From a bacterium (GTDB lineage: Bacteria; Vulcanimicrobiota; Vulcanimicrobiia; Vulcanimicrobiales; Vulcanimicrobiaceae), in contig JAJYRH010000013.1 in NCBI GenBank assembly GCA_021794205.1, forward strand, positions 1-62,996: a stretch of DNA of 62,996 nucleotides, given 5' to 3'. Position 1 is the stretch's first letter. Every line of letters starts with the position of its first letter. The position numbers and the translations under genes were made by a program. This document shows positions 7,959-16,817 of this stretch, piece by piece. The notes beneath the pieces were generated by a model, which did no database searches, had not been told where the DNA came from, and was given only the letters and a program-made list of their open reading frames with translations.

Positions 7959-10519
7959 AATTCGCACAGCGCATAGAGGACGCTCACCGTGCCTTTGCCC
8001 TTCCGGGAGCGCGCGATCGATATGGTCCCGATAAAACCGTCGAGGTCGAAGAGATCGTCCTCACGCTCGAACCGCGATTGTCAGAGCGGGTGCTCGACGG
8101 CGTCTGCACGACGCGCCTTCGCGCGCTCGACGAACCCGTCGAGCGGCTCGCATTCGACGCCGTCGATCTCGCCGTCTCGTCGGTAACGCGCGACGGACAG
8201 CCGCAACGCTTTCAAGCGCGCGACGGCCGTCTGGAGATTGCGTTCGAACCGACGCTGCGTGCCGACGAACGCTGCGAGGTGAGCGTCGTCTATCGCGTTA
8301 CGAACCCGCGAGCCGGGCTTTTTTTTATTGCCCCGAGCGCGAGCTATCCGCAAAAAATCGCCCATTGTTGGACGCAGAGTCAGGACGAAAACGCGCGCTA
8401 CTGGTTTCCCTGTCTCGATTATCCGCATTCCAAGCAACCGACGGAAACGACGGTCGTCGTCGACCGCGGTCTCTTCGCGCTCGCAAACGGCGCTTTGGTC
8501 GAGCGGCGCGACGAAGGGGAGAAGAGCCTCTTCCGTTACCGTCAGGAAATTCAACACAGCACTTATCTCATGACGATGGTCGCGGGGCCCTTCGACGAGA
8601 TCGACCTCGGGGTCGCCGGCGAACGCAAAGTACCGGTGTTGTTGTACGCGTTGCCGGGGCGCACCGACGACGCGCGTCGCGCGTTTGGAAAAACGCCGGC
8701 GATGATCGACCTCTTCGAAGAGCGGATCGGCACGCCGTATCCCTACGCGCGCTATTCGCAGATCGCCGTGAGCGACTTTATTTTCGGCGGCATGGAGAAT
8801 ACCTCGGCGACGACGCAGACCGATCGCGTCCTCCACGACGAGCGCGCCGCAATCGACTATTCGGCCGATTACCTCGCCGCGCACGAACTGGCGCATCAAT
8901 GGTTCGGCGATTTGTTGACCTGCCGCGATTGGGCGCACGCCTGGCTGAACGAAGGCTTCGCGACGTTCTTCGAAGGGGTGTGGTTCGAGCGGGATCTCGG
9001 ATACGACGAATATCTCTACCACCATCTCGGTTGCCTCTCGCATTATTTCGAAGAAGACGCAACGCGGTATCGCCGTCCGATCGTCTGCAATCGGTTTCGC
9101 GACCCGATCGAACTTTTCGATCGCCACCTCTACGAAAAGGGCGCCGCCGTCCTCCACATGTTGCGTCGCGATCTTGGCGAGGCTCGGTTCTGGCGCTCGA
9201 TCCGGCACTACGTCGCGCAGAACGCTCAGCGCAACGTAGAGACGATCGATTTCGTGCGCGCCATCGAAGAGAGCACCGGCCGGAACATGCGCGGCTTCTT
9301 CGATCGGTGGGTGATGAAAGCCGGGCATCCCGAACTAAAGATCGCCGCGCGCTGGGATGAGAAACGCTCGGCTCTGACAGTTGAAGTCGATCAAGAGCAA
9401 GCCATCGACGACGAACACCCGCCGTTTCCGTTCGATCTGCTCGTCGGCATCTGCGACGAACGCCCTGAAAAAATTATCCGCGATGTCGGAGCGGAGCCGA
9501 TCGCCGGCGAGCGGCGTTTGACGCTTCGAGTGGAGCGCCAGAACGAACGCTTCGTGATTCCGTGCGAACGCGAACCGAAGCTGATTCGTATCGATCCGGG
9601 AGCGGGGATTCTCGGGCGCGTTCGGTTTGCATTAGGAGCGAGTGCGGCGGCGAACGTCCTCGCGGGCGATTCCGATCCGATCGCGCGTATTCGAGCGGCC
9701 GACGAACTCGTGCGCGACGAAAGCCTCGCGGCGCGTCGCGCGCTCGCCGACGCCTTCGAACGCGAGCCGTTCTGGGGCGTACTCGCGGAAGCGTCGCGAA
9801 TGTTGGGGGCGAGCCGCGCGCCGTGGGCGCGCGATATTTTGCTCGCGGCGCTCGCGCACGCACACCCGAAAGTGCGACGGGCGGTCGCCGATGCGTTGGG
9901 AAGCTGGCGCGAATCCGCCGTCGCCGATGCATTGATCGCTCGCGCTCGGGAGGACGCATCCTATTTCGTCTGCGCCGCCTCGGCGCACGCACTGGGGAAA
10001 ACGCGAGATCCGCGCGCACTCGAGGTGTTGGTCGCGCTCGGCGCGCAGCGCAGCTGGAACGGCACCATCGAAGCCGGTGCGATACGCGGGCTCGCCGAGC
10101 TCGCCGAAGAGCGCGCATTCGAACCGATCCTCGAGGCGAGCGCTCCGGGGCACGACGAAGGCTTGCGACGCGCCGCGGTCGCAGCGTTGGGGCGTGTTGG
10201 AACATTGGTAGAGCCCAAACGAGGCGCCGTCGTCGACGCCTTGATGGCGCTGCTCGACGACGACGCGTTTTTGGTTCAACTCGCGGCGATCTCCGCTTTG
10301 GAGGGCTTAGGCGATGCGCGCGCGCTCGGCGCGCTCGATCGCCTGGCGCGTAGCGCGCACGACGGACGCACGCGCCGCGATGCCGCCGAGGCCGCGATGG
10401 CGATACGCGAAGGGCTCCGCGTCCCAACGCAGGTGGTGCATTTACGCGAAGATATCGACCGGTTGCGTGAAGAGCAGAAGAAGATCGCCGAGCGAATCGC
10501 GGCACTCGAGACTCCGTAA
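7955..10519 (+). CDS. M1 family aminopeptidase with C-terminal HEAT repeats
   Basis: An 854-aa zinc aminopeptidase. The exopeptidase motif is FGGMENTSATT (variant of GAMEN), the zinc site is HELAHQWFGD at about residue 309, and the third zinc ligand lies in WLNEGFATFFE. An N-terminal beta-sandwich domain precedes the catalytic domain. From about residue 560 the protein has Ala-rich helical HEAT/PBS-like repeats (for example VRRAVADALGSWRE and AIRGLAELAEERAF) and ends in a short coiled coil (LREDIDRLREEQKK). This is the architecture of bacterial aminopeptidase N-like proteins with a helical cap. No signal peptide is visible, so it is probably cytoplasmic and trims peptides. Confidence 0.92.
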   Translation: MKFAQRIEDAHRAFALPGARDRYGPDKTVEVEEIVLTLEPRLSERVLDGVCTTRLRALDEPVERLAFDAVDLAVSSVTRDGQPQRFQARDGRLEIAFEPTLRADERCEVSVVYRVTNPRAGLFFIAPSASYPQKIAHCWTQSQDENARYWFPCLDYPHSKQPTETTVVVDRGLFALANGALVERRDEGEKSLFRYRQEIQHSTYLMTMVAGPFDEIDLGVAGERKVPVLLYALPGRTDDARRAFGKTPAMIDLFEERIGTPYPYARYSQIAVSDFIFGGMENTSATTQTDRVLHDERAAIDYSADYLAAHELAHQWFGDLLTCRDWAHAWLNEGFATFFEGVWFERDLGYDEYLYHHLGCLSHYFEEDATRYRRPIVCNRFRDPIELFDRHLYEKGAAVLHMLRRDLGEARFWRSIRHYVAQNAQRNVETIDFVRAIEESTGRNMRGFFDRWVMKAGHPELKIAARWDEKRSALTVEVDQEQAIDDEHPPFPFDLLVGICDERPEKIIRDVGAEPIAGERRLTLRVERQNERFVIPCEREPKLIRIDPGAGILGRVRFALGASAAANVLAGDSDPIARIRAADELVRDESLAARRALADAFEREPFWGVLAEASRMLGASRAPWARDILLAALAHAHPKVRRAVADALGSWRESAVADALIARAREDASYFVCAASAHALGKTRDPRALEVLVALGAQRSWNGTIEAGAIRGLAELAEERAFEPILEASAPGHDEGLRRAAVAALGRVGTLVEPKRGAVVDALMALLDDDAFLVQLAAISALEGLGDARALGALDRLARSAHDGRTRRDAAEAAMAIREGLRVPTQVVHLREDIDRLREEQKKIAERIAALETP

Positions 10520-11816
10520 GCGCATATCGATCGTCGCGACGCTGCTCTTCGCAGCGTATGCGTCGATCGTTATCGCGTTCGGAGGACATCGAACGTCCGC
10601 GACACCGAAAACGGCGCCTCTCGACGTCGCGCGAGCGACGCCGATACCCGTGCGCTCCCCGGAGCGTTACGTCCGTTGGGGGCGGCGCGCTCGCAACGCG
10701 ATTGCCGGAAAGATCGCGAAGCTTTTTGCGCCATCGTTGCAAGGCGCTCGCCGGTATTCGCTGATCGTCCTCGACGAACGCGGCCACACGATCTTCTCCG
10801 ATCGATCGACCGGCACCGCAGCACCCGCGTCGGCGCAGAAAATCATCGTCGCCGAGACCGCGCTACGCATTCTCGGCCCGAATTTTCGCTTTCCAACGCT
10901 GCTCGTGGCGCGCGCCCCGTACCGCAGCACCCATCGCATCGGAACGCTCTGGGCGGTCGGTTCGGGCGACCCGAGCTTGCGCGTACGCGATCTGCAAGCG
11001 GCGGCGCGTTCGCTGCGCGCATCGGGGGTGCGTTCGGTGGCGCGCATTGCCGTCGATCCCAGCGCGAGTCTCGGTGCGGAGATCAACCCGCACTGGAACC
11101 CGGAGGACGACGGCGCGCCCTATCAGGCGCCGACCTCCGCGCTCTCCGTCGGCGGGAATCTCGTCGATTCGGTTCCGGTAACGCATCCGAACCGACACGC
11201 CGCCGCCGTGTTGCGCGACGCACTGCTGCGCGAGGGTATCGCCGTTGGAAAGCAGGTGCTCGTCGAGCCGGCTCCGCTTGCGACCTCGATTTGGTGGAAC
11301 CATCGCTCTTCGACGTTGCGCGACCTCGAACGGCACATGCTGGTGCAGTCCGACAACCATTATGCCGAACAATTGCTTCGCGCCGTCGCGCTCCGCGTGT
11401 ACGGGCGAGCGAACGTCGCCGACGGCGTCCGCGTCGAGCGAGCGACGTTGCGCCGCATGCGCGTGCCGACGCCGGGCCTCAAGCTGCTTGACGGTTCGGG
11501 GCTCAGCCACGGAAATCGCGTTTCCGCGATCACGCTGGCCACCATCCTCCTGCGAACGCGCGGAAGCGGTGCGTACGACTTGGACTCGCTGCTCGCGCGC
11601 GCGGATCTCGACGGTACGCTGCAGGGGATCGATTTTGGCCCCGCCGACGGACGCGTTCGCGCCAAAACGGGGCATCTCGACGATGCCTCGTCGTTGGAGG
11701 GCTTCGTTCGAACGCGACATCACGGAGAGGTCATTTTTGCGTTTCTGGTTAACGGGTCGCCGGGCGATCCGGACAGATCGATGCGCCGCAGCGTCGAAGC
11801 GCTGTCGTTGATGTGA
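10467..11816 (+). CDS. D-alanyl-D-alanine carboxypeptidase, PBP4/S13 family
   Basis: A penicillin-binding protein of the DacB type that removes or cleaves D-Ala in peptidoglycan in the periplasm. Catalytic motifs are present in order: SxxK as SAQK, SxN as SDN (QSDNHYAE) and KTG as AKTGHL. I set the start at GTG 10467, which gives a basic leader followed by a hydrophobic signal/anchor (SIVATLLFAAYASIVIAF); upstream in-frame codons only extend it into the previous gene's C-terminus. It overlaps the M1 peptidase gene by 53 nt. The domain between SxxK and SxN is shorter than in E. coli PBP4. It sits just before tldD. Confidence 0.85.
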   Translation: MKSRRRSPSESRHSRLRKRISIVATLLFAAYASIVIAFGGHRTSATPKTAPLDVARATPIPVRSPERYVRWGRRARNAIAGKIAKLFAPSLQGARRYSLIVLDERGHTIFSDRSTGTAAPASAQKIIVAETALRILGPNFRFPTLLVARAPYRSTHRIGTLWAVGSGDPSLRVRDLQAAARSLRASGVRSVARIAVDPSASLGAEINPHWNPEDDGAPYQAPTSALSVGGNLVDSVPVTHPNRHAAAVLRDALLREGIAVGKQVLVEPAPLATSIWWNHRSSTLRDLERHMLVQSDNHYAEQLLRAVALRVYGRANVADGVRVERATLRRMRVPTPGLKLLDGSGLSHGNRVSAITLATILLRTRGSGAYDLDSLLARADLDGTLQGIDFGPADGRVRAKTGHLDDASSLEGFVRTRHHGEVIFAFLVNGSPGDPDRSMRRSVEALSLM

Positions 11817-11828
11817 TGTAAAGAGAGC

Positions 11829-13244
11829 ATGGCGAACGATCCACTTACCGCGCAGGGCGCACAGCGAATTCTCGACCGCGCACTCCGCGACGGCGGACTC
11901 TTTGCCGACGTTTTTTGCGAATGTCGTTCGACGGTGCAGATGCGCTTGCAAGAAGGAGCGATTCACGAAGCGGGGTTCTCGCAGAATCTCGGAGCGGGTG
12001 TGCGCGTCGTCGTCGGTGAGTCGGCTGGATATGCCTACACCGAAGATCTCACCGAGGAGCGTTTGATCGAGGCGGCGGGGCGTGCGGCGGCGATCGCCCG
12101 CTTGACCGCCGAAGGCTCGGTGAGAGCGACGCGGCTAGAATCGCTCGAGCGCGCTCGCGATGCCCTCTACGACCGCGCGCGGACCGAGAACGCCGCGCCG
12201 GCCCTGCTAGCCGCACTCCTGGAACGTGCGGAGATCGCCGCGCGCGCGAGCGAACCGCGCATCGTCGCGGTGAACGCGCACGTTGTCGACGAGTTGCAAG
12301 AACTCTGGATCGCCCGGAGCGATGGTTCCTTTCGTTTCGATCGTCGCCCGATGGTGACGCTCGGCGTCCAATGCATCGCGCGCGCGGGGCGCGAGCGCGG
12401 TACGGGATATTGTGCCGACGGTGGGCGAACCTCGCTCGATTTTTTCGGCTCGACGACTCCCGAACAGCTCGCTCGCGAAGCCGCGCGTATCGCAACGGTG
12501 AATCTCGACGCGCGCCCCGCTCCCGCCGGAGAATTCGAAACGTTGATCGGTGCCGGCGGCGGCGGCGTGTTGCTGCACGAAGCGGTCGGACACGGCCTCG
12601 AGGGCGACTTCAATCGGCGAGGCGTCTCGCTCTATAGCGGCCGCATCGGCGAACGCGTCGCCAGCGAATGCGTCACGATTTACGACGACGGCAATCTCCC
12701 CGAAGAACGCGGTAGCGCATCGTTCGATGACGAGGGAACGACGTGCGGGCATACGGTCTTGGTGGAACGCGGCATTTTACGCGGTTACCTCCACGACGAA
12801 CTCAACGCGCGCTTGATGGGAGTGCGCTCGACGGGAAACGGTCGGCGACAATCCTTCCGGCACCTGCCGCAGCCGCGAATGTGCAATACCTATATGCCGC
12901 CGGGCGACGTGCCGCTCGACGAAATGATCGCGTCGGTACGCGACGGGATCTATGCAAAATCGTTTGCCGGCGGGCAAGTAGATATCGGGAAAGGCGATTT
13001 CGTCTTCATGATCGCAGAGGGCTACCGTATCGAGCGAGGGCGCCTCGGCGCGGCGGTGAAAAATGCAACGATCGTCGGGAACGGCCCCGATGCGATGACG
13101 AAGGTTACCGCGGTGGGAAACGATGCGCGCCTCGCACGTCGGCATTATACGTGCGGCAAGGGTGGGCAGTACGTGCCGGTCGGTGTCGGCATGCCGACGC
13201 TGAAGGTATCGGCGATGAGCCTCGGAGGAACCGAAGGTGCGTGA
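11829..13244 (+). CDS. tldD: Metalloprotease TldD
   Basis: A 471-aa member of the TldD/PmbA family. The zinc motif HEAVGHGLEGD (HExxxH, about residue 250) is intact, with the characteristic VYDDG-like segment TIYDDGNLPEERGS and the C-terminal YVPVGVGMPTLKV. TldD forms a heterodimer with TldE, and in E. coli the pair degrades unfolded peptides, matures microcin B17 and degrades the CcdA antitoxin. The partner gene follows with an 8-nt overlap. No RiPP precursor is visible nearby. The window also holds several antitoxin genes, but no link is shown. Confidence 0.95.
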   Translation: MANDPLTAQGAQRILDRALRDGGLFADVFCECRSTVQMRLQEGAIHEAGFSQNLGAGVRVVVGESAGYAYTEDLTEERLIEAAGRAAAIARLTAEGSVRATRLESLERARDALYDRARTENAAPALLAALLERAEIAARASEPRIVAVNAHVVDELQELWIARSDGSFRFDRRPMVTLGVQCIARAGRERGTGYCADGGRTSLDFFGSTTPEQLAREAARIATVNLDARPAPAGEFETLIGAGGGGVLLHEAVGHGLEGDFNRRGVSLYSGRIGERVASECVTIYDDGNLPEERGSASFDDEGTTCGHTVLVERGILRGYLHDELNARLMGVRSTGNGRRQSFRHLPQPRMCNTYMPPGDVPLDEMIASVRDGIYAKSFAGGQVDIGKGDFVFMIAEGYRIERGRLGAAVKNATIVGNGPDAMTKVTAVGNDARLARRHYTCGKGGQYVPVGVGMPTLKVSAMSLGGTEGA

Positions 13245-14580
13245 AGAGGAGGCACGGGAGCGCGCGCGACGCGCGGTGGAGATCGCACTAGCGGCCGGTG
13301 CGAGCGATGCCGAAGCACGCATCGTGCTGGCACGTCGCTTCAACGCTCAGGCACGCGGCGAACGCATTACGAAACTCGACGCATCGGATGGGCGATCGCT
13401 CTCGATGCGGCTCTTTCTCGACGGTCGCAAGGCGACGTTGGCGGGGACGCACTGGAGCGATGAAGAGATTCGCGCGGGCGTAACCTCGGCGTTGGAGCAG
13501 GCACGATACGTCGGCGTCGATTCCTACGCCGGGCTGCCCGATCCGTGCGCGCTACCCGATCGGCGCCTCGATCTCTACGATGAGTCGATCGAAAACCGTG
13601 ACGACGACGAGCGTCTCGATGACGTCCGGAACGTCGAGCGGTCGATACGCGCCACCGACGCGCGAATCGACAACAGTAACGGTTCGAGTTACCACGACGC
13701 ATGCGTGACGATGGCGCTCGCCAATTCGCGTGGGGCGCTGGGGAGTTATCGCGGAACGCAAGCCGCGCTTTCGACCTCGCCGGTAGCGAGCGAGGGCGCC
13801 TATCGGCGCACGGCGCATTACGGCGACGCATCGCGCTTCCTGTCGCGGCTCGACGCACCCGACGCCGTCGCCCGCGAAGCGGTGCGACGCACGGTCGCAT
13901 TCTGCGGCGCGACGAAGCCGCCGACGCAGACGACGGCGATCGTCTTCGACCGGGAGGTGGCGGCGGCGCTGCTCGCCGATCTCTTCGCCGCGTGCAATGC
14001 GGCAAATGTCGCAGTGGGGAATTCGTGGCTCGCCGGGCGAATCGGCGAACGGGTCGGTAGCGACTTGCTCGAGATCTACGATGACGGCACGATCCCCGGA
14101 GCGTTGGGCTCCTCGCCGTTCGACGACGAAGGGGTGCCGACGCAGCGGACGACGGTGTTCGAACGCGGCACGCTGCGCTCGTTTCTTTTCGATACCTATT
14201 ACGCGCGGCGGCTCGGCGCCCGCAGCACCGGGAACGCTTCGGGTGGAGGAATAGGGCCGAATACCTTCTTTCTTGCGCCCGGAAAGCAGACGCCCGAAGC
14301 GTTGGTCGCCGCGACCGCGCGCGGAATCTTGGTGATGGAGACGATCGGCTTCGCAACCGAACACGCCTCGGGTCTCTACAGTCGCGGCGCACGCGGAATA
14401 ATGATCCGCGATGGTGAACTAGCAGAATCTATTGAAGAATTCACGATTGCAGCTCCGTTCCCCGAGATACTCGCAGGTATCGATGCCGTCGCAAACGATC
14501 TCAAGTTCGACGGATCGATCGCCGCTCCGAGTTTCCGGGTCGCAGAGATGCAAGTAAGCGGATCGCTATCCGCACCTTAG
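13237..14580 (+). CDS. pmbA: TldE/PmbA, non-catalytic partner of TldD
   Basis: A 447-aa TldD/PmbA family protein that starts at GTG 13237, inside the end of tldD. It has the family segments SLSMRLFLDGR and LEIYDDGTIPGALGSSPFDDEG, and the GARGIMIRDGELA region near the end. At the position of the TldD HExxxH helix it has no such motif (AADLFAACNAANVAVG), as expected for TldE, which shapes the active site of the heterodimer without binding zinc. Overlap with tldD argues for equal expression. Confidence 0.92.
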   Translation: MREEEARERARRAVEIALAAGASDAEARIVLARRFNAQARGERITKLDASDGRSLSMRLFLDGRKATLAGTHWSDEEIRAGVTSALEQARYVGVDSYAGLPDPCALPDRRLDLYDESIENRDDDERLDDVRNVERSIRATDARIDNSNGSSYHDACVTMALANSRGALGSYRGTQAALSTSPVASEGAYRRTAHYGDASRFLSRLDAPDAVAREAVRRTVAFCGATKPPTQTTAIVFDREVAAALLADLFAACNAANVAVGNSWLAGRIGERVGSDLLEIYDDGTIPGALGSSPFDDEGVPTQRTTVFERGTLRSFLFDTYYARRLGARSTGNASGGGIGPNTFFLAPGKQTPEALVAATARGILVMETIGFATEHASGLYSRGARGIMIRDGELAESIEEFTIAAPFPEILAGIDAVANDLKFDGSIAAPSFRVAEMQVSGSLSAP

Positions 14581-14593
14581 GAGGATCGTAGTC

Positions 14594-16036
14594 GTGGCGC
14601 AAGTTGCAATCAGTTTTACGCTCATCATGCGCGTCGAAATGCCGAACGAAACGGGCGCTTTCGGCGTCCTCGCCAATGCGATCGGCGACGCCGGGGGCGT
14701 GATCGCCGCCGTCGATATGCGGTCGGTCAATCGCTCGCGCGTCATTCGCGACGTTACCGTGAACGTTAGCTCCGAACAAATCGGGAACGACGTGCGCCGT
14801 TGCGTCGAAGCGATCGAAGACGCGCGCATCATCAGCATCTCCGATTCGACCTTCCTCGCTCATATCGGTGGAAAGATTCGCGTCGAACCAAAAATTCCGG
14901 TGAAGACGCGTCAGGATCTCTCGACGGTCTACACCCCCGGCGTCGCGCGCGTATCGATGGCGATCGCGGCGGACCCGAGCAAAGCGTTCGCACTGACGAT
15001 CAAGCGGAACAGCGTCGCCGTCGTCTCCGACGGCACGGCGGTCCTCGGATTGGGAGATATCGGCCCGCTCGGAGCGCTCCCGGTGATGGAGGGCAAAGCG
15101 ATGCTCTTCAAACAGTTCGCCGATATCGATGCCTTTCCGATCTGCCTCGACACCAAAGATGTCGACGAAATCGTCGAAACCGTCGTGCGAATCGCCCCGG
15201 TGTTCGGCGGTATCAATCTCGAAGATATCTCCGCTCCGCGCTGCTTTGAAGTCGAGCAGAAACTCATCGAGCGTCTCGATATTCCGGTGATGCACGACGA
15301 CCAACACGGTACCGCGGTCGTCATCCTGGCGGCGTTGATGAATGCGGCGAAGGTGGTCGGCAAGGAGTTCTCCAGCCTTCAGGTCGTGGTATCGGGGAGC
15401 GGCGCCGCCGGAACGGCGACGATTAAAATGCTGCTCGGCGCCGGCGTCCGCGACGTGATCCCGGTCGATCGCGTCGGCGCGCTCAATCGGAGCGACCGCT
15501 ACGATAATCCCCATTGGCGCTGGCTCGCCGAGAACACCAACCGCGAGAACCGTCGCGGCACGCTCGCCGAGGTGCTCAAGGGCGCCGACGTCTTTATCGG
15601 CGTCTCGGCACCGGGGGTGCTGCAGCCCGAAGATATCGCAACGATGGGTCGCGATCCGATCGTCTTTGCGATGGCGAACCCAACCCCCGAAATAATGCCC
15701 GATGCGGCCGCCCCGGTCGCCACCGTCATCGCCACCGGGCGCTCCGATTTTCCCAACCAGGTCAACAACCTTTTAGCCTTTCCTGGAATCTTCCGCGGGG
15801 CGCTCGACGTTCGCGCGAGCCGCATCACCGAGTCGATGAAACTCGCCGCGGCGCGTGCGATCGCGGAGATGGTGAGCGACGAGGAACGGAACGCCGAATA
15901 CGTCATCCCGAGCGTCTTCGACCAGCGCGTCGTCGGGGCGGTCGCCAAGGCCGTCGGCGAGGCCGCTATCGAGGAAGGCGTCGCTCGCCGTGCCCTCGTA
16001 ATGAACGAAGAAGAGAGCGCTCAGACGCTGGTTTGA
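14594..16036 (+). CDS. NAD-type malic enzyme with N-terminal ACT domain
   Basis: A 480-aa enzyme that decarboxylates malate to pyruvate. Residues 1-80 form an ACT domain (VEMPNETGAFGVLANAIGDAGG), likely an allosteric sensor. The catalytic part has YTPGVARVS, the Lys in LTIKRNSVAVVSDGTAVLGLGD, the metal-binding stretch FPICLDTKDVDEIV and the substrate/metal motif IPVMHDDQHGTA, then a Rossmann motif GSGAAGTA. This is the short bacterial class without a phosphotransacetylase domain. A purine-rich GGAGGATCG precedes the GTG-adjacent ATG region; the annotated start follows TldE by 13 nt. Confidence 0.94.
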   Translation: MAQVAISFTLIMRVEMPNETGAFGVLANAIGDAGGVIAAVDMRSVNRSRVIRDVTVNVSSEQIGNDVRRCVEAIEDARIISISDSTFLAHIGGKIRVEPKIPVKTRQDLSTVYTPGVARVSMAIAADPSKAFALTIKRNSVAVVSDGTAVLGLGDIGPLGALPVMEGKAMLFKQFADIDAFPICLDTKDVDEIVETVVRIAPVFGGINLEDISAPRCFEVEQKLIERLDIPVMHDDQHGTAVVILAALMNAAKVVGKEFSSLQVVVSGSGAAGTATIKMLLGAGVRDVIPVDRVGALNRSDRYDNPHWRWLAENTNRENRRGTLAEVLKGADVFIGVSAPGVLQPEDIATMGRDPIVFAMANPTPEIMPDAAAPVATVIATGRSDFPNQVNNLLAFPGIFRGALDVRASRITESMKLAAARAIAEMVSDEERNAEYVIPSVFDQRVVGAVAKAVGEAAIEEGVARRALVMNEEESAQTLV

Positions 16037-16076
16037 TCGCTCGTAGCCGTTTCCCGAACTTGAAGTCGGAGGAACC

Positions 16077-16769
16077 ATGCCGCAGGGACGCATTCTCGTC
16101 ATAGAAGATGATGACGATGTCGCAGCTCTCGAACGTAGCGTACTCGAACGCGCCGGGTACGAGGTTCGCGTCACCGGGTCGGGTGTCGAAGGTCTTGAAA
16201 TTGCAGCCGATCAGCGCCCCGATGTGGTCGTGCTCGACGTCGGGCTACCCGATATCTCGGGGCTCGATGTTTGCACGTCGCTCTGCAATACCCAAAATTG
16301 CTATATCCTCATGGTGAGCGGGCACACGCGCGAGCAGGATATTCTTTTGGGGCTCGGGCTCGGCGCGGACGACTATATCACCAAGCCGTTCTCCGGCAAC
16401 GAACTCGTCGCGCGCGTCGCTTCGTTTCTTCGGCGTCGGGATCGCTCGGTGGCTATTCGCGAACTCGATTCGCAATTGCGGATCGGTGAGGCGATTCTCG
16501 ACCGCGACCAGCACGCAATCGTGCACGGCTCGACGACTGCGACCCTGACCGCGCTGGAGTTCCGGCTCCTCTGGTTCTTGGCCGAGGCGGAGGGACGGCT
16601 CCTCACGCGAGCGCAGATTCTCCAGCACGTCTGGAACGACACCTCGGGGGTCCCGACTCGCGTGGTCGACGTTCATATCGCCGCCCTCCGCAAGAAAATC
16701 AGCGAGATCGCCGCGCCCCTCGAAATCGCTAGCGTCCGCGGCATCGGCTACCGCCTCGATAAGCCGTAA
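16077..16769 (+). CDS. OmpR/PhoB-type response regulator
   Basis: A 230-aa two-component regulator. The receiver domain (residues 1-115) has the acidic pair EDDDD, the phospho-acceptor Asp in VVLDVGLP, the Thr/Ser switch in MVSGHTRE and Lys in YITKPFSGNEL. A winged-helix DNA-binding domain follows (TALEFRLLWFLAE, VVDVHIAALRKKI, VRGIGYRL). No histidine kinase gene is adjacent, so it is an orphan here. A GGAGG site lies 6 nt before the ATG. Confidence 0.95.
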   Translation: MPQGRILVIEDDDDVAALERSVLERAGYEVRVTGSGVEGLEIAADQRPDVVVLDVGLPDISGLDVCTSLCNTQNCYILMVSGHTREQDILLGLGLGADDYITKPFSGNELVARVASFLRRRDRSVAIRELDSQLRIGEAILDRDQHAIVHGSTTATLTALEFRLLWFLAEAEGRLLTRAQILQHVWNDTSGVPTRVVDVHIAALRKKISEIAAPLEIASVRGIGYRLDKP

Positions 16770-16817
16770 ACGAGAAAAAGGGAGGGCATCGCCGCCCTTC
16801 ATCCGTAGCCTACGGGG

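Noticed and set aside
16778-16799. Hairpin AAGGG...CCCTT after the response regulator gene as a terminator
   Set aside because: There is no T-run on the plus strand; the A-run before it would only serve a minus-strand transcript, and no minus gene lies there.
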